From Nageia nagi (lineage: Eukaryota; Pinophyta), in NCBI GenBank assembly GCA_050084985.1, contig JBITNC010000002.1, positions 22,692,001-22,756,000 of the forward strand: a stretch of DNA of 64,000 nt, given 5' to 3'. A program made the translations under genes and the position numbers. This document shows, one piece after another, positions 35,840 through 47,200 of the stretch. Positions within the stretch are counted from its first letter, which is position 1; every line of letters starts with the position of its first letter. Under the pieces are notes generated by a model that worked only from the letters and a program-made list of their open reading frames with translations, did not search any database and was not told the DNA's origin.

Positions 35840-36072
35840 ACTAGAGTCAAAATCTTGATGTTTTGTGAGTCAAAGGCTTGACGTTTTATTATTCGAAGGC
35901 TTGACATTTAATGAGTTAAAATCTTGACTTTTTTAAGTCAAAATCATGATGCTTTATGAGTCATAGTAGTGACATTTCATGAGTCAAAAGCTTGATGTTT
36001 TTAAAGTCAAAATACTTGACGCTTTGAGTCAAAGTTTTGATGTTTTATGAGTCAAACTCTTTACGTTTGAAC
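35840..36072. repeat. Minisatellite, about ten units of 23-25 bp
   Basis: Degenerate tandem copies of GAGTCAAAATCTTGATGTTT(TAT). Units vary in the fourth codon-like block (AAGGC, AATCA, AAGC, GTTT) and in length. It begins about 65 bases after the gypsy 3' LTR. Confidence 0.85.
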
Positions 36073-38254
36073 AACAAAAGAAAAAAATGTTATGACACAT
36101 TGCTTAACTTATGGGTTGATAGTACCCTTAGCATTGAATGAGGCATCAACAAGATACCAAAAAAAAAAGAAAAAAAAATACACTACATCTTGACACATTA
36201 TATGACTCAAAATCCGTTAAATGTAGTAGTGGGAGCCTTACTATCTTAGATGAGTATTGATGTAATTTGGCCTTACATTGCAGATTCTAGAGCGTGTGGT
36301 GTATTACATGAGGTACAACATGAAGAGAAATCTACCAAAGGATGCTTAAGTGATGTATATATGGTACTAAGTGCAAAGATAGCTAGATACAAATTCTTCT
36401 CAGTATCCCATTGGAGATGATGTTGCTCATTTAATCACTACAAATTTTGATGCTTGGTGGGCAACCATCCATCATGCTCCTCTTGGAGTATTGGATTTAG
36501 ATTCAAAGGAGGTTAAGTATATTTTTTCGGGTGATGATACCCTGGAAAAAGACTACATGACCAACATGTAGATATCATTTCCAAGACCTTGAAAACCTTT
36601 CTACATAGATGTAGATATCAATCCAAATTGTTTCAAAAGTCCTTGAAAACTTTTATACGCATCAGTAAAAAGATTTGACATTCCCAAAATCCCATTGGTC
36701 CTATACTATGGATGATTTGGACCCCTTATCTAGAATATGGGAAATCTAGCACCTTGGTCTTAAATCCCAAACAATCTAATACTAGGTCCATTTTGAAATC
36801 CTTACATCCTGAGAGGCTATTTTCATGTAAAAAGGGATGATCTTCCATGATATTAACTCTTGAATGAATGTATCAAGGATTTTGATAACTCAAAAATATG
36901 TGCTTGAAATAATATGAATTTAACATGAAGAGATCATTCACATTAGGAGGTCTTTACAACCTTAAACAATGGGATAGTAAAAAATATTGCAACCTCATCA
37001 TCATCTATCCAAAGATTCAATGTCCACCCACTTGAAAGAGCAAACAACTAACTAGGGACATCTTTTACCACCCATTCATGTACATCCATGGAGGTGGAAG
37101 ATGATCCTTGAGATACTTTGAAGATTAAAGGAAAGGGAGAGAGAGACTATTAGCAAGTGGAAAGAACCCCAATTGAGAGGATTGTGATGGCAAACTTCTA
37201 TGATTTCATTTGCTAACTTTTTTGTCTACACCAAACAAAATAGGCATAAGCATTTACGTCACGTATTAGAATGTTATAGTTATTTCTTTATAGCTCAAAT
37301 ACCAATTTACCTATTTCATTGACATATATCACCATTTATGTAATAACCTTTAAAATGTGTTACAAGACACACTTGCGCATGTATGTAATTATGAGACTCA
37401 CGGGATAAAAGATTTTGTAAACTATGTAACCTAAATGCCATTATGAATAAAACTCATTTTCTTCTTATATACCCATTTCACAAAGACATTAGATGAACTT
37501 ATAATAATATTTGTAATAACAACATAATTCATAAATTCTTAAACCAAGATAACCAAAACAAGCTTGACAATTTCATTACACACCTTAATTCTGTTAGAAA
37601 CAATCATTACTACATAAATGATATATATTTATCTCTGAAGAACTTTGATAGATCCTACAAACCATTGAGTATAGAGGACATTAAAAGACATCATCATATT
37701 TAAATTACCTTATTTTTAATTTTTTTTTCTTAAGATTAATCAAAATGTTGGTAGTTGTTTCTCTCAACAAAATGTTTTAAGTTCTTTGCTGCTTCTGATT
37801 AACCTTGAAAACTGTGATGCATTTCATAATTTACAAAATTTCAGTCTTTTTCTTTCAGTGTCATATGCCTACGACACAGTAGGGACAGGGAACAAATATT
37901 GTCCTTAATCACTCCTGCAAAATAGTAACAACTACATAAGATAAAGATATGCCAAATGATCAGTTAAATGTATATAAGATTGCTTGCATTATTAGCTAAC
38001 AGAAATAGCTCAAATATTGTATTCAAAAAATCCAGTAAAAATGAACTGAATTATAGATTAAATCTTCCCCCTTTACACAACATACAAAATCCAAAAAGGA
38101 TAATTACAACAGGCACAAAAGAGTGAGGCTCATCTAATGCCGACACCAAATATGTCCATATTTCACTCGGAGAGGCATGATCACTTTACTATTCACCCAT
38201 GCTATATACCAGCCTTCGTACCATACATAGGAATAACTAAATTAATGAAAAGAA
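36073..38254. other. Intergenic DNA, 3' flank of the GAUT gene
   Basis: No gene recognised. 36270-36530 has short open stretches (for example YPIGDDVAHLITTN-like text near 36400) of a possible decayed element, too short to assign. 38080-38254 probably includes the 3' UTR of the GAUT gene, which is transcribed leftward. Confidence 0.45.
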
Positions 38255-41200
38255 TCAAGAGTCTGCAATATTACAATGTTTGATAAACTCATCTGAAAAA
38301 TCTACATATTTTGTCCACAAAGGTTTTAGCTCAGGAAATGCAATGTCCAACCATGGCTTTGACCTCCCATTATAATGAATAACAGCAGCTCTTTGGACAT
38401 TTTCGAGATTGGTTTTGGGCTGGTAGCCCAATCCTAACATATGCCAGGAATGATTGATGGGATGAACAAGGCCATCAAAAGCAATTAATGCTGGTGGCAG
38501 AGTCCCCATACGCCATAGCCTTAGATTGGAATCTAGGTTCTGCAAAAATGAGAGAAATATTTTAAGCAATTCATGATGACTGACAGTACTTTGCAAAGAG
38601 TGAAGATTATGACACAGTACACATTATGTTTTCAACAAGCCATTATGGTGGAAAGTTCAATCATATACAATGTGAAAGAAATAACACACTTTCGGCTGTT
38701 TAGACATAGAACCTGTGAATGATGTAATTAAATTACAAATTAGAATCACATGCATCCAAAAAAAAAAATCTGAAATGTCGCTTACTTGCTTAAGCCAGAA
38801 ATGGTAAGTCTCCCTAATATTGGTCCTTCTCCAAGCTTTTAGATCAAAGATGTTCATGCCATAGGCCCATGCACATTGCTCTGGATTAAAGCTATCTGCT
38901 ATGAGAGGATGCGAGAAATTGAAATAGCTCTTGAACCTCTTTGACATAACCCAAGAATCATCTCCCCAACATGTTTCCACTGCTCCATTTACCTTTCCAT
39001 GAAGGTCAATATCCCACAAGGGAGACAGGTCATGCTGTATGACGACATCATCATCCAGAAAAACAACCTTCTCAAGATCTGGGAAAAGCTGTCCACAAAA
39101 ATTCAAATGCTGTTTGATTCTCTCATAAATCATGAGAAATATATTTCTGTTGATACAAATGAAATGGAAAAGCATATACTAAGATTCAAATGTACATGTT
39201 ATATATAGATCCACACCCTTTGTGACAAATGAGATTCATCTCACTTTGACTAATCTAAAGGGGTATATAAAATTACCTTATCCAACTACTGCCAAATTTA
39301 TTTCATTTGTCAACAGATGTATTATAGTAATCAGCTGCAACATCCAGATCAAATCAGCTCTAACATGTTTCATGGTGACAGTGAGGACAATGGTTATGGT
39401 TATAGTGTTGGCATTTTTATTAGTTCTTTAAAGAAATGCCTTTCCTGCTCCACAAGCTACAGGGGTTACGATCTATTCAATATTTCCCCTTTGTTAAAAA
39501 AAATTCAAAAAGAAATGGAAAATGTTTGCTCTGAGTATGTACTAAATTCATGCAGTTTGTTAGAAAGCTGTAACTTGTAAGACTAGTAGCAGGATATGAC
39601 CAATAAGAATCGTTACAGAAGAAAAAAAGGAGGGAATAACGACTTGCACCTTCATCAAGCAAAAAAGATTAAACTAAGCAATGCTGCTTAGCAAAAGTAT
39701 CTTAGAGATTGTTTACCTCTGGAAGATATATTCTAACGTGATTCATTATTGAGAAGTACTTTGGACTTTGTGCCTGAAGTTTAGCAGCCAAAAAAGTAGG
39801 GTTTGTTTCGTTTGTATTGTCATTATCATATTGTTTTCTAATCTCATGGTCCTTCTTCATAGCATCCAGCACAGGGACTTTATCTTTCATCATCCAGTTA
39901 AATTGATGCAGACCTTTCACTTCAATAATTGCTGGAGGAAGAGGATGCAAAGAAAACCATGCGTGCATTGGTGCATATGTCTTCTTATCTGTGATGACAT
40001 GAAAAACTATCTTTTCTGGCTTGGCAGAGTTCCTCACGGCTGAAGAGACTACCACAGATGCTGCAAGAACATTGTCAGTTGCCAGAACAAAATGTTGATA
40101 CGAGTTGTCAATAAGCCGGGGAACTAATTCAGGTGCGGGTATCTGCTTCCGAGCATTTGCATTATAGGAAAACTCATCTGCCAGCCTTAGAGAAAAGCAA
40201 TGCAGGCCTTTGGGTATGCTGCTTGATGCAATATGTCTATACAAGTACTCCTGCAGCCTTGCATGCCTTCTTCTCTGCTCCAATTGCTCCACCTGAAAAG
40301 AGATTTAAAGAATTGTTATCTCAATGAAATTCACAGCATTGAGTTATTTTTCCTCAGTTCTATTACAAAATCCACTGTAGATCTGGAGAACATGCTCTTT
40401 CTGATACTATAAGAGTGTGTACATCCAAGCTTACCCTATTCTTACTTGAAAATTACTTGCTTTAATTTCTCATTGTTCTTTGTATGTTAGACCTTTCCCT
40501 TTCATTCAAATAACCATAAAGCAAAGTGGCATGTATCTGATACAACTAGCTCCATTTGAATGATACTCTTAACTCTTAGCTGTTAAGAATTGCACTGCGT
40601 GTGTGATAAATATATAAAAATATGATAAAAACACTTTTTTCTAAGTTATGCAATAATTTGTAAGCGATCATAATAGAAAGCAATGTTTTTTCACAAATGA
40701 GTAAAGATTATTTTAAAAAATCACAAGGAAACAACTAGAGTAGTCACTGTAGCGATTTCAAAGTGGGTGGAATGTGCTTTAGTATTAATGAACCTCAATA
40801 GCACCATACTAGTAAGTGTGCTGAACAAGTGTCCAACCCCTAGTAGCCCTAGTAGACTTGTTCTCTACATTGACCAGATTTATGTGTACAACTCAAAAGA
40901 AGAGCTTTTAAAACATCTATCCATTTGAATTTAGAGTTTTTAACTTGGTAATCAGAAATCGTTGTCCACCAACACTCGTGAACAGAAAAACATTCCAAGT
41001 TTAAAAATGGGTAACAAACAGCAAGGAATTCCTAATACATGGTTACGGTTTGCATAATCATTGATTTACATGGTGCTATGGAGCCCAAAAGCCGCTCTCC
41101 TGCTTCTCCAATGTATTTGTCAAGCACTGCATATACCTCCAGATTACTGTAATCAATAAATAAGTAGGGTTTTAAATTCTTTTGTAAAGAAGTGAAACCG

Positions 41201-44200
41201 TAACCATATCCTTCCAAGAATTTAGTGTAGTTGCTCTGTAACAGGAACAAATAATCAATGGAATTTATTATTAAAGGATCTTGTCTGCGTTCATATTAAC
41301 CATCACATAATATACAACTAAGTGGACAAGGAAGGCTTTCTGAACTTACAGAAATTTAGTCTTAAATAGGTTCTGTAAGAGCTTCTGCATAAACCATGTC
41401 CTGGTTTATTGATTCAACATTTCAAGTCTCAAATCCATTGGTCTAGGCATCAACATCATATAGTAGCATAAAGCATCAGAATCACTTACAGGAACTAATA
41501 ACCACCATGGAAGCCTAGAGGATCAGAATCGCTTACAGGAACGGTTAACCACCATAGAAGCCTAAAGCATCAGAGTAGATTTACTTACAGGACTTAATCT
41601 TGAACGGTGCTGTTTAAACTTCAACTTTGACATGTAAACTTTATTTCCGAGGGGCCTTTTCTTTCTATAAAAAGACCAAAGTAAATTGGACTTTCAATTC
41701 TCAATTGGAAGAATGGGATAGAAGAGAAGAGCTCTTATGGAAGCAAAAATCTTGTATACATTGGCTTCAAGAAGGTGACAGGAATACAATTTTTTTCATA
41801 AACCTCTCCTAGCTCATTGCTCACAAAACTGCATTTCTTTGCTCAAGTCTCAGAATGGAAACCAAATCTATACTAGAGATGGGATAAAAGATATAGTCTT
41901 AGATTATTTTACCTAGATCTTTCAGGCAAGTTATTTGGATATGGGCACTCAGCAGGAAATCCTACAGAATATCTCGACTCTAAAAGACAACTCAGGGGGC
42001 AGCCCTTATTGCTCCTATTACTGCTCAAGAGCAAAAACAGGTAGTTTTAAGATGAAAAAAGGGAAGACCTCTTGTCCGGATGGTTTTCCCATTGAATTCT
42101 ACCAAGAATTTTGGAATATCCTTCACGAAGAGTTAGTAGAAATTGTGGAGGAGGTCAGCAATGCCAGAGTAATCCTTAAAGAGATTAATAAAACTTACAT
42201 TGCCCTGATCCCCAAAACCCTGGAGGCCGATCTTATTTTATGTTTCAGACTGATAGCTCTATGCAATGTCCTTTATAAAATCATCACCAAGTCAATGGCA
42301 GACAAGCTCAAACCTCTTCTCGATAAAATTATTTCTCCTGAACAAGGAGTTTTTGTTGAAGGTAGGCAAATTCTAGATGAAACTGTTTTGCTCAAGAGGT
42401 GATCCACTCTATGCAATTGCATATGATTCCCTCTATATTCATCAAATTGTACCTGTTTAAAACTTATGATAGGGTGGATTGGCATTTTCTCCTCAAGGTG
42501 CTGACCAAACTTGGTTTTTCTCGAGATTGGGTTGACTGGATTAAAGGATGCATATCCTCAGTGTCATACTCTGTTATGAAACATGGCTGTCCCTCACGTC
42601 TGTTTACAGCTTCTAGAGGGATAAGGCAGGGTGATCCTTTGTCCCCTTATCTGTTCATCATCCTGGTTGAATGGTCGGGTAGAACCCTCTCCAAGAACAG
42701 AGAGACTACAGCTTTGACAGGTATTACTATAGCTAATGGAGAGAAGGCAATTACTCGCCTCCAATTTGTTGATGACTCTACCTTATTAGGGAGAGCTACA
42801 GTGAAAAAGGCTTCTTGATTCAACTCTATTCTGGATCTTTTCACAAAAGCTACAGGATAGTTAATCAATGAGGATACACCAAAGATCATTTTTTCCACTA
42901 TTTACCCAAGCAAGAGACTATGATTTTGTACAGATTGAGATTTGAAAGGCTACCCCTATTCTCTATCTGGGAATCCCAATTAAAGTGGGGAGGCAAAAGG
43001 AGTGGGCATCGCTGAAAGATAGAGTGAAGGCAAAGTTAGGAAAATAGACCAATAGATGGCTCTCATTTGGTGGTAGACTTACTTTGGTTAATTCCATTCT
43101 TCAATCCATTCCTATTTATGCTTCCTCCATCTTAGTTATTCCTGCAGCTGTCTTGAAGGAGTTAGTTCAGATTAGCCACAAATTCCTGTGGAGAGAAGCA
43201 AAGGAAACCAGAAGGTGATCCCTTTTTAGTTGGAGGAAAATGTACTTCCATACTTATGAGGGTGGTTTGGGCCTCAGATCAGCTGTGAAAAACAATAAAG
43301 CCTTAGCAACAAAGCTCTATTGGAGACTGCTATGTAAAGCAAATGAGCTTTGGTCTCAAAGCTTGCAGAAAAAAAGAATCCAAAGGATCTTATTTTACAT
43401 ACCTTGCCTAGTAGAGGATCTTCTATTTTAGTAGTTCTTTGGATACGAGAAGAAATGATTAAGTTGTTCTTGATTGTTCCTAATGGAAAAAAAGCTAATT
43501 TCTAGACCAATTCCTGGGATGGTCACCCTCCTTTGATAACCCAGTTTCTTGATTGGAAATCAGTGATGGAAGACCTGCACAAGATCAACTTTGCAAACCG
43601 CTTAGCAGAAGTTAGGAAGTTGATAGGCAATGGATTCCAATTAAGGAGTGGCCAGTCCAAATTTTTGAGGATCACCTAACACAAATCCAAAAAACTCTTA
43701 GCATGAGATCCCTTTCTTGCTCTCAGGAAGAGGCTTTTCGAGGATGGGGTAAGATTACTCAAGAGGAATATACAGTATCTTTGGGGTACTCAATCCACAC
43801 CCAAACTCATATTAGCCTTTTTAAGGATATCTTCCAACACCTTGGAACTCAGAAGTTATGGCCCAAGGTTAGGTTCTTCATTTGGCTTCTTCTTCTCAAT
43901 AGAGTTCTTACAGGGGAGCAACTTATGAAGAGAGGCTTTCATGGTCCTTTTAGATGTGAAATGTGTTGGGAAAGTGAAGAAAATCTCCCTCACCTTTTCT
44001 TAGATTGTCCCATTGTCTTAAACCAAACTCTTTAGATTAGATCTGTAGAGATTGGGATACTCAAGAGGGCATAGATCAACATGTTAGACAAATTGTTTGG
44101 TTGAGGACTACTCTACTCATCTGGAATGTTTGGAAGGAATGGAACAACAGGATCTTTAGTCATGATTACAAAGACACCTGTTATGCTTGGTATAGGACTA

Positions 44201-47200
44201 TAGCAGACATAGGGGAGTTTGTCCAACATACACTTCAGTTACCCTTATGCCCCAATGATGCATGGAAACAAATCTTGACTGGACTGAAAATTGACTCCAC
44301 AATGACCAATCACCAAACAAGTAATTCTCCCACTTCTAAGATTAATAGGACACGCAAGTGGAAACCTCCCCTGAAGGGGTTGGCAAGATCAACACTGACA
44401 AGGCTTTGTGGGGAACCCAAGAAAAGCGAGTGCAGGAGGGATTGGCCTTTGGTGTGATGGTTCTCCAATGTTTATCTTTGCAGAAAACTTTGGTACTCTC
44501 CCTAAGAATCTAGCAGAAGGTCATGCCACTTTCAAGGGGCTTCAAGAGGCCCTTAAACTAGTCAGAAATTCTGATTAACCAATCGAAAAAGTCAGACAAT
44601 AAGAGTACCAAGGATTGGAGGCTGGATATAGTGGTCAATAAAATTAATCGGATTCAACGGAGATATGAAACATTAGAGTTTGATCTTATTCCCAGAGAAC
44701 AAAATAAAGTGGCTGCAGTAGAACAAGGAATCTCTTCTTTCCATTCCCTCTCTTGATCATATCAATGTCTTTTCTTCCTAGTCCTAAAAGATCGTATTTT
44801 TTGGATATTTTTGTTTATAGCTTATGTTTGCAGTTTTGTTGTTAAGACGAATATTTTTCTCAGTTGTAAATTTTTGGCTGAAAACGCTCTTAGCCTGGAA
44901 AGGCCCCAAGATGTATTGTTTTTCTCAAATAATTGATTAGAATCCCCTTTTTTACCAAAAAAGGGTCCTTTCTAAGGCCCAAAAAACTTGAGTCTTGACA
45001 TTTATACCTAAAATTTTCAGCATCCTAACATTCCAATCGTGATAATAAGAAGAAAACCCTTCTGGGATTACAATTGTCAGTCTTGTAACTAATTATGGAA
45101 GTTTAGATCCTTTACCATTCAATATCTAATATCTAGATCCCAGTTTTGTAAGATGAAAAGTCCCAAAGTTTAAAGTAGGAATGAAAATACTCTCCTTTTC
45201 AAGTGCAACCATTCAAGGCATAAGTGAAGTTCAGAAGCAAAACTATAGAACACAAAGATGAATAGAGTGTATTGGAAAATATAACAGTATAGAAAGCATG
45301 AAACTTGACTACCTTATGAACCATAAGAAAATTAATCTTAGAAATAGCCATATGAGTTGCCCAACAAATGAGTAGATCTTTGGTCCAAATGGGAACAACT
45401 TTAATTGCCAATTTTGTTAAATGTACTTTCCAAAGAAAAGAAAAACATGAAAAATGTTCCTGAAGTTGTATTATACAACATTGTAATGACAAGAAATCAT
45501 GAAGAAGAATGAAAAATATCCTAAAAACTCATGGTTTAACTATTAATCCTAAAAGTAGTTTTGGTTATGTAAGTAGCTCAATGAGGTAAATCAAGAATCT
45601 TCTTACAAAGAATCATTGTGTATTCATTGCATTTCAAGTCATTTCTGGTTATTTGGCATGATCCTTGATAATCAATAAACAGATTGCAACATACATGGAC
45701 TAGAAAACTAATGCACTGCATATCTTCTTCAACTTCCAATTGGCATCTTCACCATGGTCTTTACTTATAAGGCAATTTAAAATGATCACAATTTTAGGTT
45801 ATCACTAAATGCCCAATATGATGCCCAGAGATTCAGGTTGGACATCATCAACAGGAGAAGAATGAAACAGATGTTCACATGATGGATTTCTCTGTCATGA
45901 AAACTACAATTTCTGAAGCATGTCAAATGTGACTTCAAAATATCTTGATGTCGTTGGTATGAAGACCAAATCACTTACCTAAATTCCTCCATAGCGCTAA
46001 AGGAATTATTTCCAAATAATTTCTCAAAATTGTAGTAAACATCAGCAGCCTTTACTTCTATTCAACTGATCCCATCACCCCTCTTTGATATTCTCTTATT
46101 CTTGTATTCCCTTTTGCTGGGACATAGCTCTTTGCAGTAAATTCATTAACCTATTTAAAATAAGACATTAAACTCACTATTCCATCTCAATGAAAGATCA
46201 TGGCACAACGCATCAAATTGCTCAATTGCATCACAAGAATCATTGTCCAGAAAATCTTACAACTACAAAACTCCATAGTGTCTAGAACGGACAACTTTAT
46301 TGCTACTCAATCATATTTGTAGCAAATGATGATATATCCCATAAATGTTTTTCAATCTTCTTAAACATATGGAATATGTTGTTATTTTTTCATGTAGTTT
46401 CAGTTGTTTCCAAATTTAACATTTTAAGTTTCAAGCAACTTCTTGGATGCAATTTTTTTTAGCTTTATCTTCCAAATAATCCATACCAGCTAGATATATG
46501 ATAGACTACAAAATGAATCTGAAGAAGACTTCAATATGTTGATTTCCAGTTTAATTATGAGGTCAACAAAAAATATGCTTTGTATAGAACATAGAAATCT
46601 TTAATAAGAAGCATAAGGTAAGGCATGAATTGAAAGTGCAATCAAAACATTAAATTTTTAATGTAGCTGCTCAACACATAGTCATGACATAACTTGAATA
46701 CCCATTACATATAATTAGAAGATGTTAACTTCTTTCTCAATAATGACATCTCTAAAAAATGATGAAAAGATTTACAAGAATTCGAGTTATATTTCTAATG
46801 AGTAACTTCCATATTGAAGTGGGAAGAATGGTGTTCTCTACAAATTTACTAATTTTGAAAATGTCAAAGTGCTAGTTGTCCTTTAAATAGCACATAATTT
46901 CAAAGACTATTGCCATGGCTTTGAATAACAACATTTAAAAAATTTAAGATTTAATATCCTCTAGTTAATAATAATCTTCATAAAACAGATTGATTAACTT
47001 TCCTTGGCACAACATATTACTCATTGCTATAGAATTTTTTAACTGTTTTCCTTGTAACAGAAAATAGTCAATTACCATTTTTCTTCTAGCTTCTAGTACA
47101 CATCCTCTCAATAGCATATATAATGGTAGCCTAGGATTCCTGGATATACACTTGGATGAAAAATAAGCTACTGCACTAAATCTTCGAAGAATGAGTATAC

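Noticed and set aside
35840-36072. CRISPR array
   Set aside because: Repeat units are contiguous and degenerate without unique spacers, and the genome is a plant nuclear one.
41591-44998. Target duplication around the GAUT-intron LINE (ACTTAATCTTGAAC versus ACTTGAGTCTTGAC)
   Set aside because: Several mismatches and wrong spacing from the apparent ends; not better than chance in A/T-rich DNA.
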